Below are positions 32,809-41,588 of a stretch of 64,000 nt of DNA, one piece after another (within the stretch, counting starts at the first letter, position 1; each line of letters opens with the position of its first letter). The stretch spans positions 62,001 through 126,000 of the forward strand of contig JAZQGR010000075.1 of assembly GCA_045540115.1 (NCBI GenBank). Direction: 5' to 3'. A program made the position numbers and the translations under genes. The notes below the pieces were generated by a model, which did no database searches, was not told the origin of the DNA, and saw only the letters and a program-made list of their open reading frames with translations. This stretch comes from Colimorpha_A sp045540115 (GTDB lineage: Bacteria; Bacillota; Clostridia; Oscillospirales; CAG-272).

Positions 32809-35085
32809 ATGCAGCTGTGCTCAAAGTGCCACAAAAGACTTGCAGTAGTCTTTGTCGGCAAAATTGTAAACGATAAAATGGAAAACGAGGGCTATTGCCT
32901 GCGCTGTGCCAAGAGTCTTGGTATCGCTCAGGTTGACGCTCTTATGAACCAGTACGGAATCTCGGAGGATGATCTCGATCGCCTCGAGCCCGATGTCGAT
33001 GAAAACGACCTTCCCGCAGTAGTCGAGGGCGATGACGAGGAGGGAAAGGCTCCCGCGATCGACTTTATGAAGATCTTCGGAAACGTCGGCGGAATGCCTC
33101 CTATGAGACCTCGCCCCGACAAGAAGCCGAATGAGCAGGCGAAAAAGGAGAAGAGCAAAAAGTTTCTTTCTCAGTACTGCACGTCGCTTACCGATAAGGC
33201 GAAGAGCGGGCTTCTCGACGCAATAATAGGGCGTGACCGTGAGCTTCAGAGGGTTATGCAGATCCTCTGCCGCCGTCAGAAAAACAATCCCTGTCTCATC
33301 GGTGAACCGGGTGTTGGTAAGACTGCTGTTGCGGAAGCTCTTGCATCAAAGATCGCGTCGGGCGAAGTTTCTTTCCGTCTTAAGGATAAGGAAGTGTATC
33401 TCGTTGATATGACAGCTCTCGTTGCAGGCACTCAGTTCAGAGGTCAGTTCGAGACGAGAATGAAGGGACTTATCGACGAGGTAAAGGCGCTCGGAAACGT
33501 TATACTCGTTATTGACGAGGTTCATACCATTGCGTCGGCAGGCGACGCGGAGGGAAGCATGAACGCCGCGAATATCCTCAAGCCGGCACTTTCTCGCGGT
33601 GAAATACAGGTTATAGGTGCAACCACCCTCACAGAGTACAGAAAATTTATCGAGAAGGATGCTGCGCTTGAACGCCGCTTCCAGCCCGTTATGATCGACG
33701 AGCCGTCGCTTGGCGACTGTGTCGAGATACTCAAGGGTATAAAGAACTATTACGAGACCTTCCACGGTATCACCGTGTCGAATGAGCTTCTTCATAAGGC
33801 GGTAACGCTGTCAGAGCGCTATATAACCGACAGATATCTGCCCGACAAGGCTATCGACCTGCTTGACGAGGCGCTTTCTCACGTTGCTCTGAAATCAAAG
33901 GTGCTGAACGAGTTCAGAGCCGCTGAAAAGGAAGCTATCGACGTTGCCAAGCTGAAGGCAGAGATCGAGGCGCGCGAGGAGAGCGAGCAGGACGCGCAGA
34001 ACAAAAAGTATGAACAGCTTGCCGAGATAAAGGTCAAGGAGATAAACCTTAATCAGCGTCTCGATGCGCTCCGCGAGGAAAAAGATAAGCTGACTCTTAC
34101 GAGTGCTGACCTTGCAAGAGTTATCGAAATCTGGACGGGTGTCCCCGCTTCCTCGATAATGGAAAACGATTTTGCCAAGCTTGAGCGTCTGAAGGAAAGC
34201 ATCGCAGGAAAGATCATCGGACAGGATCACGCGGTTGACGCCGTTGTCCGCGCGATCAGAAGAAACCGCGCCGGAGTGAGCGCAAAGCGCAAGCCTGTTT
34301 CCTTTATATTCGCAGGACCGACGGGCGTCGGTAAGACTGAGCTTGTAAAGGTTCTTGCAAACGAGCTTTTCGATTCCCCCGAAACTCTTATACGACTTGA
34401 TATGTCGGAGTTTATGGAGAAATTTTCGGTATCGAGAATTATCGGTGCTCCTCCCGGATACGTCGGCTACGACGAGGCGGGACAGCTTACCGAGAAGATC
34501 CGCCGTAAGCCGTATAGCGTTGTACTTTTCGATGAGATCGAAAAGGCGCATCCCGACGTGATGAATATTCTTCTACAGATACTTGATGACGGAAGGATTA
34601 CCGACGCGCAGGGAAGAACAGTAAATTTCGAAAATACCGTAATCGTGATGACGACAAATGCCGGATCGGAGGTCTCCTCCTCTGCTGCAGGCTTCTCAAG
34701 CAGCCGTCACGATTCCGATAAGGAGCGCACCGAAAAGGCACTTTCGACCTTCTTGCGCCCCGAATTTATAAATCGCGTTGATGAAATAATCGTCTTTAAC
34801 CGACTGAATAAAGAAAACTTCGCCGAAATTGCGAAGCTCATGCTTAACGACCTTACCTCCGCGCTCGCGGAAAAGGATATCAAGTTCGTTTATTCCGATA
34901 ATGCGGCGAAAGCTATTGCTGAGGCGTCTTTCAGCGATAAATACGGCGCGCGTAATATGCGCAGATATATCGAAAAAGAAGTCGAGGATAAGCTTGCGGA
35001 TAAGCTGATAAGCGGCTATTCCGAGAACATTTTCGGTATTTCTCTTGACCACGACGGCGAAAAGCTGACAGTTGAGACTATTTAA
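32809..35085 (+). CDS. ClpE-like AAA+ unfoldase with N-terminal zinc finger
   Basis: HSP100 ATPase (758 aa) with two AAA+ modules. Instead of the double Clp-N domain it has a four-cysteine zinc finger (C4, C7, C30, C33), as in ClpE, then an acidic linker. D1 has Walker A GEPGVGKT and Walker B VIDEVHT; a short coiled-coil middle domain follows (about 365-430); D2 has GPTGVGKTE, VLFDEIEKAHPD and the sensor-2 region NMRRYIE. An AGF tripeptide sits where ClpP-docking LGF/IGF loops occur, so partnership with ClpP is plausible. No ctsR, mcsA or mcsB neighbours and no CtsR-box promoter are visible, so control differs from the Bacillus heat-shock operons. Confidence 0.88.
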   Translation: MQLCSKCHKRLAVVFVGKIVNDKMENEGYCLRCAKSLGIAQVDALMNQYGISEDDLDRLEPDVDENDLPAVVEGDDEEGKAPAIDFMKIFGNVGGMPPMRPRPDKKPNEQAKKEKSKKFLSQYCTSLTDKAKSGLLDAIIGRDRELQRVMQILCRRQKNNPCLIGEPGVGKTAVAEALASKIASGEVSFRLKDKEVYLVDMTALVAGTQFRGQFETRMKGLIDEVKALGNVILVIDEVHTIASAGDAEGSMNAANILKPALSRGEIQVIGATTLTEYRKFIEKDAALERRFQPVMIDEPSLGDCVEILKGIKNYYETFHGITVSNELLHKAVTLSERYITDRYLPDKAIDLLDEALSHVALKSKVLNEFRAAEKEAIDVAKLKAEIEAREESEQDAQNKKYEQLAEIKVKEINLNQRLDALREEKDKLTLTSADLARVIEIWTGVPASSIMENDFAKLERLKESIAGKIIGQDHAVDAVVRAIRRNRAGVSAKRKPVSFIFAGPTGVGKTELVKVLANELFDSPETLIRLDMSEFMEKFSVSRIIGAPPGYVGYDEAGQLTEKIRRKPYSVVLFDEIEKAHPDVMNILLQILDDGRITDAQGRTVNFENTVIVMTTNAGSEVSSSAAGFSSSRHDSDKERTEKALSTFLRPEFINRVDEIIVFNRLNKENFAEIAKLMLNDLTSALAEKDIKFVYSDNAAKAIAEASFSDKYGARNMRRYIEKEVEDKLADKLISGYSENIFGISLDHDGEKLTVETI

Positions 35086-35099
35086 TTAGTGTAATTTAT

Positions 35100-35163
35100 C
35101 AATATTCTGTGGAATCCTGAGTGGGCTTCGCTCAGAATGATCGCAGAATGCTTCTGAATATTG
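35100..35163. repeat. Imperfect palindromic intergenic element (REP/MITE-like)
   Basis: Terminal inverted repeat CAATATTC (35100-35107) / GAATATTG (35156-35163); inner repeat CTGAG / CTCAG around TGGGCTTCG. The two arms align further (TTCTGTGG-ATCCTGAG against TTCTGCGATCATTCTGAG), with extra bases in the right arm. It lies between the ClpE-like gene and the P-type ATPase homologue and could act as an mRNA-processing hairpin or be a small dispersed repeat. Confidence 0.55.
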
Positions 35164-35180
35164 AAGAAAGGAGAGCAGAT

Positions 35181-37976
35181 ATGGCTGAAAAATGGTATGA
35201 TAAATCTGCCGTGCAGACGGCGACCATTCTCGGCACGAACGTCGGAACAGGTCTGTCGCGCGACGAGATTCGCAGAAGGCGAAAGCTTGACGGTGAAAAC
35301 GATTTATACCCGACACCGAAAAAGGACTATAAGACGTATCTTGCTCACCTTCTGACGGATTTTAATTCACTCCTTATGCTGACGGTGCTTCTTATCGCCG
35401 CGATCTTTGAGGAGACGGAAAATCTGTTCGTTATGCTCGCGGTTCTCCTCACCTATTACATTGTTGCGATGGTAACGTATATGAAGTCCCAAAGCGTTCT
35501 TGACGATATGGGCAAGGGCGCACTCCCGAACGCAAAGGTCTTGCGCGAGGGAAGGGTATATATGATAAAGCAGAGAAAGCTTGTTCGCGGTGATATTATT
35601 TATATCTCTGCAGGAGACATAGTTCCGTGTGACGCGCGTCTTGTCGAGAGTAACGATCTTGAGATCCTTGAGGTGAACGTAACGGGAGTTACTCACGCGG
35701 TTCGTAAGTCGGCACGCTTTGAGGAATATCACGATATCGCTCCTTCAAATCAGAAAAATATGCTCTTTGCTTCTTCTATCGTAACAAAGGGTAATGCTAA
35801 AGCGATCTGCTGTGAGATCGGAAACGATACACTTGTCTGCAAAATGAAGAAGAATCATCCGATCGTTTCACACGAGCGTATACAGGTGTTTGACAGGATA
35901 GCGATCTTTTGCCGCCGTTGGACACTTGCGATGACGGTCACGGTATTTGCTTTGACCGTAATGTCGCTTCTTGTCGAGAAAACAAATAACGGCATATTCC
36001 CGTCGTTTATGACGGGAGTATCGCTTGCGGTGTCGTCAATGAGCGAGTTTTATACCGCATTCGGATACATTGTCCTTGCCTGCGGGATATTTGGCGCACT
36101 CAATCGTAAAAAAGAGGTTAACCGCGGCGCGCTGATAAAAAACAGCTCAAAGCTTGAGGATATCAAAAACCTCACCTGCATAATGGTGCCGAAGGAAGGT
36201 GCCTTCAATATACGCGGAATGTCGCTTGAAAAGGTATTTGCAAACGGCGACGTATATTCAAAGGAGGATCGCGGCTTCAAAAAGAACGCCGCAAGAGTTC
36301 TCCGTTACGCGCTTATTTCGACGGGTAAATACGGCGCAGGAATGCTCACGCGCAATAACGTACTCGGAGAGAATGTATATACCTCCGAGGAGGATGCAAT
36401 TATCAAGGCGGCAGAGGGACTGAGCGAGTATAATATCGGTCTTGAAAGACGCTATCCCATGGTCGAGCACGTAGACCGCGGAACTCGCGGCTCTGCATTT
36501 GACACAACCCTTGTTCATTATGAAAACGGCTTTTTCGTCAGCATGCGCGGAGACTATTCAAGCATACTACCTCTCTGTCGCTACTACACAGAGGACAGCC
36601 GCGTTTATACCATGACTGACGAGAAGCTTAATAACTTCTATATTGAAGCCGAAAAGCTTGCCCGCCAGTCGTACAGAGTAATTGCCATTGCCTCGAAGGA
36701 CACGGTTTATAATAATCTGCGCCGTGTTGCAAACTGCCATACAGAGCTTACGCTTGAAGGTCTGCTTGCAATAAGAGAGCCGATACTTCCCGACGCGGCG
36801 AAGAACGTTCTGCGCTGTAAAAACGCGGGAATCAAGGTCATAATGCTCTCGCCCGATGAAAGCGAAAATAATGCTGTCGTTGCCGAATCTCTCGGAATTG
36901 CGGCGAGCCCCGATCAGCTTGTGACGGGCAGAGCTCTTTCGGGAATGAAGGAGGGACTAATCCGCGCCGATCTGGAAAAGTACACGGTATATCAGGGCCT
37001 CAGCCTCGCACAAAAGCGAATGATAGTCAGATATCTTCAGGAAAATGGCGAGAAGGTTGGATATCTCTGCTCCGAGCTTGACGAAATTATCCTGATGAAG
37101 GAAGCCGATGTCGGCTTCGCACAAAGCGTAACGCTCTCCGATCGTACAGGCGGAAGCGGAGTAGACCTTTCTCGTCACAATATCCCGATATACAGTAAGG
37201 ATGCAAGCTCGGGACAAACGGGCTGTGAGGCGCTCAAATTCGTCTCCGACGTTATCGTTTCCGAACCCGATGAATCGGGAACGGGTGGCTTCAATGCCAT
37301 TGTCGACTCCTTCCTCTGCTCAAAGTCGGTATATTATAATCTTCATCGAATGCTGAAATATATGATAAGCTCGCAGATAGCGCGTCTGATGCTTGTCTTC
37401 ATATCGCTTCTTTGCGGATTTACTGCGCTTATTCCGTCGCAGATACTCTTCCTCGGACTTGTGACGGATTTTGCTGCAATCGTCATAATAGCCTTTGAAA
37501 AGCCCGATTATTCGCTTGTCAAGGCGTCTGCGGATGTTGGAGGAAAGCTTCAGAATCCCTTTATCAAAAACCCCGAATCAGCGCTTATGGGCGTGCTTTG
37601 GGCGCTTGCAACTTCCGTCAGTGCTATGGTACTGACAAATACTTCTATTCTGTCGGAATCGGCTGTTACCGCATACTGCTTCGTTAGCTTCATTATTGCG
37701 CAGATCGCGATGCTGAACGAGTGTAAGCGCGAGCAGAGCGTGTTTGATAAGAACGTCAGAGTCAACGGCGCATATCTTACTATGCTGACTGTTGTTTTGG
37801 TATTCCTTGCCTTCGCGTTTGCTATCAGGAGCTTCGGAGAGCTGTTCGGAATATCCCGTATGTCGCCTTATGCTGCTCTCGCGCTTCTTATTCCTGCGGT
37901 CGTGTTGACCGTTGTCTATGAGATATTCAAGGCGATTGTGGGTACAAAAAGTGACAAAAACAGCACCCCAAAGTAA
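35181..37976 (+). CDS. Catalytically degenerate P-type ATPase homologue (pseudoenzyme)
   Basis: Membrane protein (931 aa) with the full P-type ATPase architecture, closest to P2 calcium-type pumps: actuator domain (105-230), membrane helices at 55-100, 245-310 and 720-925, phosphorylation and nucleotide domains (330-700). Every catalytic signature is altered. TGES reads TGVT (168-171). The TM4 PEGLP motif reads MSEFY (287-291). DKTGT, which carries the phosphorylated Asp, reads PKEGA (337-341). KGA reads RGD (456-458). TGD reads SPD (557-559). GDGVND reads CSELDE (630-635), although KEADVGFA after it is kept. There is no frameshift or stop. ATP-driven transport is very unlikely; a sensing or structural role is possible. 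ATG 35181 follows GAAAGGAGAG. Confidence 0.85.
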   Translation: MAEKWYDKSAVQTATILGTNVGTGLSRDEIRRRRKLDGENDLYPTPKKDYKTYLAHLLTDFNSLLMLTVLLIAAIFEETENLFVMLAVLLTYYIVAMVTYMKSQSVLDDMGKGALPNAKVLREGRVYMIKQRKLVRGDIIYISAGDIVPCDARLVESNDLEILEVNVTGVTHAVRKSARFEEYHDIAPSNQKNMLFASSIVTKGNAKAICCEIGNDTLVCKMKKNHPIVSHERIQVFDRIAIFCRRWTLAMTVTVFALTVMSLLVEKTNNGIFPSFMTGVSLAVSSMSEFYTAFGYIVLACGIFGALNRKKEVNRGALIKNSSKLEDIKNLTCIMVPKEGAFNIRGMSLEKVFANGDVYSKEDRGFKKNAARVLRYALISTGKYGAGMLTRNNVLGENVYTSEEDAIIKAAEGLSEYNIGLERRYPMVEHVDRGTRGSAFDTTLVHYENGFFVSMRGDYSSILPLCRYYTEDSRVYTMTDEKLNNFYIEAEKLARQSYRVIAIASKDTVYNNLRRVANCHTELTLEGLLAIREPILPDAAKNVLRCKNAGIKVIMLSPDESENNAVVAESLGIAASPDQLVTGRALSGMKEGLIRADLEKYTVYQGLSLAQKRMIVRYLQENGEKVGYLCSELDEIILMKEADVGFAQSVTLSDRTGGSGVDLSRHNIPIYSKDASSGQTGCEALKFVSDVIVSEPDESGTGGFNAIVDSFLCSKSVYYNLHRMLKYMISSQIARLMLVFISLLCGFTALIPSQILFLGLVTDFAAIVIIAFEKPDYSLVKASADVGGKLQNPFIKNPESALMGVLWALATSVSAMVLTNTSILSESAVTAYCFVSFIIAQIAMLNECKREQSVFDKNVRVNGAYLTMLTVVLVFLAFAFAIRSFGELFGISRMSPYAALALLIPAVVLTVVYEIFKAIVGTKSDKNSTPK

Positions 37977-37980
37977 CAAA

Positions 37981-38012
37981 AATGACCGAAAACGGTAACG
38001 TTTTCGGTCATT
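37981..38012. terminator. Bidirectional terminator
   Basis: Fourteen-bp perfect stem AATGACCGAAAACG / CGTTTTCGGTCATT with a GTAA loop, between the convergent P-type homologue and PHP genes. Confidence 0.85.
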
Positions 38013-38017
38013 TATTA

Positions 38018-39055
38018 TTATAGGTCAGTTACGAAGTACGGCATCGAATATGCTTCGTTTCCGTTTTCGTCGGTGACTGTTACACGGAAGAACGCGGGCG
38101 GATCGGATACTCTCTTTTTCGCGGAATCGTTAATGAAGGTGTTAAGATCAAATTTTGCCTCGGTAAGAGACTCGCCGTCCTTTGCATATACGCGCTTTGA
38201 TGTACGCCGCTCGGTAGAAAGGAATATGGAAGAAGCGGGCGAGGTCTTGACTGTGAGAATGCCGTCCTCAATATACAGCTCTGTAATATCGGGGCCGCTC
38301 GACGCGAAAAAATCGCCCTTCTCAAGCGCGGTCATAATAGCGGAGTATTCGAGCTTGTCTGCTTTTATCATAACCCAGCCGCCGAAATAGTCCCAGAAGT
38401 TTTCAAAGCTTCCGTGAGCATCGTCCGTCGCGAGAGGAAATACCTTCTCACCGAGGGCGAGAAGATCGTCAAACGGCTGAACGGTATCGGGATAACCGCT
38501 TCTTACGCAGCCTGTATTATACACCTCAACTCCCCACAAGCCCTTGAGTCGTGAATAAAAGGGGTAGTGATTAAGCGACCAGACCGGGTGGTTATACGAA
38601 ACGATAAACCCGTCCTCCTTGGCTGCGGCGATGACCTCGTTCATCGATTCGGGGGTGAAGGTTCTCTTAAAATCGGTCTCCTTCATTTCCTCGTTCAGAT
38701 ACTGCTCGGCATGAGCAGGCCAAAGACGAGACTTGGAATAAACCGCGCAGGTCGTTTTGTTAGGGTCCTTGGAATAAAGGTTTATATGACAGGTCTCGCG
38801 GAAGTTGTATGCGCCGTGAGTGAGCTCGGCGTTTGTCGCAAGCTCGACGGAGGTTATTGGGAGAAACGCGTCATCGGCAAGATCGGTGTGAGGAACCATA
38901 GCCTCGTGGTCGGTATATGCAACGACAGAGTAGCCCTTTTCCTTGTAAACCGCCTTGATCTCCTCGGGCGTAAGTGCGCCGTCTGAGATGGTAGTATGAA
39001 CGTGTAGATTAGCCTTGTAAAAATTGCCGTTTTCGGGCAAAAGAAACTTTTTCAT
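38018..39055 (-). CDS. PHP domain phosphoesterase
   Basis: Metal-dependent PHP-fold protein (345 aa). Metal-binding motifs: NLHVHTTISDG (His-x-His, near 16-26), YTDHEAM, SYNHPVWS and a late TDDAHG. The last 90 residues form a separate beta-rich tail (DGILTVKTSPAS onward) as in PHP proteins with an added sandwich domain. It starts 6 bases after the phosphoribosyltransferase gene stops. Substrate is not readable; family members cleave nucleotide or sugar phosphates. Confidence 0.85.
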   Translation of the reverse strand: MKKFLLPENGNFYKANLHVHTTISDGALTPEEIKAVYKEKGYSVVAYTDHEAMVPHTDLADDAFLPITSVELATNAELTHGAYNFRETCHINLYSKDPNKTTCAVYSKSRLWPAHAEQYLNEEMKETDFKRTFTPESMNEVIAAAKEDGFIVSYNHPVWSLNHYPFYSRLKGLWGVEVYNTGCVRSGYPDTVQPFDDLLALGEKVFPLATDDAHGSFENFWDYFGGWVMIKADKLEYSAIMTALEKGDFFASSGPDITELYIEDGILTVKTSPASSIFLSTERRTSKRVYAKDGESLTEAKFDLNTFINDSAKKRVSDPPAFFRVTVTDENGNEAYSMPYFVTDL

Positions 39056-39061
39056 ATACGT

Positions 39062-39619
39062 TTATTCCATTACCGTTCCGTCGGGATGGAAAAGGGGAAG
39101 CTTTTCAAGGTATACGATGTCGGGGCGCTCCTGAGCGTCACCCTCTGCAAGAATGCACGCCTTTCCGACTATGATACCGCCTGCCTGTTCAACGAGAACT
39201 GCAAGAGCGTTAAGAGATTCACCTGTTGAGATAACGTCGTCAACGAGCAGGATCTTTTTGCCCTTCATTCTCTCGGCATCCATGCCGTCAAGATACAAGT
39301 GCTGATCTGCGTCGGTAGTGATCGAACGAACGGGAACGTCAAAGACGCTCGTCATATAAAGCTTAGGGTGCTTACGGGCAACGAAATAGAAATCGTCCTC
39401 GCGCTGTCTTGCCATTTCGTGTGCAAGCGGAATGCCCTTTGCCTCTGCGGTTATGAGGTAATCGTATTCGGGAACGATCTTAAGGAGGTCGCGTGCGCAG
39501 GCAACTGTAAGCTCTGCATCACCGAAAATTACGAATGCGCCGATACTGAGGTTTTCGTTTACGGGGCAGATAGGAAGATGTCTTTGAAGCCCCGCGATGG
39601 TCATTTTGTGAGTGAGCAT
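39062..39619 (-). CDS. Adenine-phosphoribosyltransferase-like protein
   Basis: Type I phosphoribosyltransferase (185 aa). The PRPP-binding signature is ILLVDDVISTGESLNAL, and AEAKGIPLAHEMA corresponds to the N-terminal PRTase loop of the Apt/Xpt group. It is longer than Apt by an insert (HPKLYMTSVFDVPVRSITTDADQHLYL), so base specificity is uncertain. I chose the Met at 39619, eight bases after GGAAAGGA; the longer frame at 39637 begins on that SD. First gene of a two-gene transcript with PHP. Confidence 0.82.
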   Translation of the reverse strand: MLTHKMTIAGLQRHLPICPVNENLSIGAFVIFGDAELTVACARDLLKIVPEYDYLITAEAKGIPLAHEMARQREDDFYFVARKHPKLYMTSVFDVPVRSITTDADQHLYLDGMDAERMKGKKILLVDDVISTGESLNALAVLVEQAGGIIVGKACILAEGDAQERPDIVYLEKLPLFHPDGTVME

Positions 39620-39653
39620 GATAGTCATCCTTTCCATAATAACTCTACTATAG

Positions 39654-39681
39654 ATTATATCTCAAAAATGCAAAAAGTCAA
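39654..39681 (-). promoter_or_regulatory. Promoter of the PRTase/PHP pair
   Basis: Minus strand TTGACT (39676-39681), 16-base spacer, TATAAT (39654-39659). Confidence 0.7.
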
Positions 39682-39721
39682 GATAATTTACTTCTATTCT
39701 TATAATAATCAATAAAAATAC

Positions 39722-39750
39722 TTGAATTATTCAGAAAGGTCTGCTATAAT
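39722..39750 (+). promoter_or_regulatory. Promoter of the oxidoreductase-coaE run
   Basis: TTGAAT (39722-39727), 17 bases, TATAAT (39745-39750). Divergent from the preceding promoter, 40 bases away. Confidence 0.7.
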
Positions 39751-39786
39751 ATATTATGTATAACTGTATAATGGGAGTATTATCTG

Positions 39787-40911
39787 ATGAATATAGGACT
39801 GCTCGGCTTTGGAGCTATGGGAAAGACGCATACGTATTCGGTTAAAAACCTGCCGTTCTTCTACGGAGCCGGGTATGAAAACGATAAAATAGTTGCCCTC
39901 TGCTCGGGGCATTATGAGAACGCCGTCAAAGCAGTTAATGAGTTTTCCCTTGGACGCGCCTGCAAAAGCGAGGACGAGATCATAAACGATCCGAATATTG
40001 ATATAGTCGATATTTGTACTCCGAATATTTACCACTATGAAACCGTTAAAAAGGCGCTTAGCGCAGGCAAACACGTTTACTGCGAAAAGCCGCTTGCGGT
40101 CACCTATTATGAGGCAAAGGAGCTTTGCGACTTAGCCGAAAGTAAGGGGCTTACCTGCCGTATCGTATTCAATAACCGTTTTATGCCTGCGGTAATGAGA
40201 GCGAAGGAAATTGTGGAAAGCGGACGGCTCGGAAACGTGATAACCTTCCGCGTCGCTTATCTTCACGCAAGCTGTATAGATCCCAACAAAAAAGCGGGCT
40301 GGAAGCAGGACCGCGACATCTGCGGCGGCGGAGTTCTTTTCGACCTTGGGTCGCACGCAATCGACCTCGTCCGTTACCTTTGCGGAGAGATAGCTTCGGT
40401 CAGCGGCAGAAGTCAGATATATCATAAGAACCGTCTCGGCGTTGACGGCAAGGCGTGGGAGACAAACGCTGACGAAGCGTTTTACATTACAGCTGAGCTT
40501 GAAAACGGCGGTATGGGAACTATCGAAGCAAATAAGCTCGCTATCGGAACGAATGACGATCTCTCGTTTGAAATATACGGTGAAAAGGGTGCGCTCAAGT
40601 ATTCGCTTATGCAGCCGAATTACCTGCGTTATTACGACGGAGAGCGAGCGGGCGGCGTTTTAGGAGGAGACGGCGGATTTACCGATATTGAATGCGTCGG
40701 CAGATACCCTGCGCCGGGCGGAATATTCCCGTCGTTCAAGGCGCCTGTCGGCTGGCTTATGGGACACGTTGAGTCTTACCGCGACTTCCTTGACGCAATA
40801 AAGAATGGAAGCGTTTCTAAGCCCGATTTTAAGGACGGCGCAAGAGTACAGCTTATAATGGAGAAGGCATACGAGTCGGCTGATAACGGCTCGGTAAGCA
40901 TTCGCGTTTGA
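39787..40911 (+). CDS. Gfo/Idh/MocA family oxidoreductase
   Basis: NAD(P)-dependent sugar or inositol dehydrogenase-like enzyme (374 aa). N-terminal Rossmann fold with GLLGFGAMGKTH (3-14) and VDICTPNIYHYE. The catalytic Lys is in HVYCEKPLAV, and the C-terminal domain carries the family's GGGVLFDLGSHAIDLVRYLCG with the catalytic His. Substrate unknown; the next genes (coaE, M18) give no hint of a sugar pathway, so it may be a recent neighbour. Confidence 0.9.
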   Translation: MNIGLLGFGAMGKTHTYSVKNLPFFYGAGYENDKIVALCSGHYENAVKAVNEFSLGRACKSEDEIINDPNIDIVDICTPNIYHYETVKKALSAGKHVYCEKPLAVTYYEAKELCDLAESKGLTCRIVFNNRFMPAVMRAKEIVESGRLGNVITFRVAYLHASCIDPNKKAGWKQDRDICGGGVLFDLGSHAIDLVRYLCGEIASVSGRSQIYHKNRLGVDGKAWETNADEAFYITAELENGGMGTIEANKLAIGTNDDLSFEIYGEKGALKYSLMQPNYLRYYDGERAGGVLGGDGGFTDIECVGRYPAPGGIFPSFKAPVGWLMGHVESYRDFLDAIKNGSVSKPDFKDGARVQLIMEKAYESADNGSVSIRV

Positions 40912-40915
40912 CCGA

Positions 40916-40936
40916 CCGACGGCGGTTTTCCGTCGG
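40916..40936 (+). terminator. Weak hairpin after the oxidoreductase gene
   Basis: Seven-bp stem CCGACGG / CCGTCGG with a 7-base loop and no T-tract. Probably not an efficient terminator; coaE starts 13 bases later. Confidence 0.3.
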
Positions 40937-40949
40937 AGAATGAGGAACT

Positions 40950-41567
40950 ATGCTTACAGTAGGACTGACGGGCAGCTCGGGAAGCGGTAAGGGTTACGTA
41001 TCCGATATAATGAAGAGCGTCGGAATACCTTGCCTTGACACAGACAAGGTCTGCCGTAACGTCTATATGAAGGGAAACGAGTGCTACGACGATCTTGTGC
41101 GCAATTTCGGAGATACCATTCTCGGAGATGATGGTGAGATCGACCGAAAGAAGCTCTTTAACCTAACGTTTACAGATAAAGAAAAATACGAGCAGTTAAA
41201 TTCGATCGCTTTTTATCACATAATGCGTCAGACGAAAAAATGGCTCGATGAGCGCGAAAGCGAGGGTGAGAAGATAGTCGTTATCGACGCGCCGATGCTT
41301 TACGAAAGCGGATTTGATAAGATGTGTCAAAAGGTCATTTGCGTAACCGCCGATACACCGACACAGGTCAGCCGTATCATGAAGCGCGACGGTATCTCAG
41401 AAGAAGAGGCGCGAGTTCGCCTGAGCAAGCAGAAGGCGAATATTTACTACACCTCAAAGGCGGATTACGAGCTTAATAACTCGATCCGTAACGAGCACAA
41501 TATTTACACCGAAACTACGCGTCTTGTCGGCGTTTTGCGCCGCCACGAGGCGAGGATGAATAAATAA
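40950..41567 (+). CDS. coaE: Dephospho-CoA kinase
   Basis: Last step of coenzyme A synthesis, phosphorylating dephospho-CoA at the 3' hydroxyl (205 aa). N-terminal P-loop GLTGSSGSGKG, then the substrate-binding PCLDTDKVCRNVYM, VIDAPMLYESGFDKMC and the lid RIMKRDGISEEEARVRLSKQ. The residue after the P-loop Lys is Gly instead of the usual Ser/Thr. Family placement is otherwise secure. Confidence 0.9.
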   Translation: MLTVGLTGSSGSGKGYVSDIMKSVGIPCLDTDKVCRNVYMKGNECYDDLVRNFGDTILGDDGEIDRKKLFNLTFTDKEKYEQLNSIAFYHIMRQTKKWLDERESEGEKIVVIDAPMLYESGFDKMCQKVICVTADTPTQVSRIMKRDGISEEEARVRLSKQKANIYYTSKADYELNNSIRNEHNIYTETTRLVGVLRRHEARMNK

Positions 41568-41588
41568 ATTATAATTCCGAAGGAGAAT

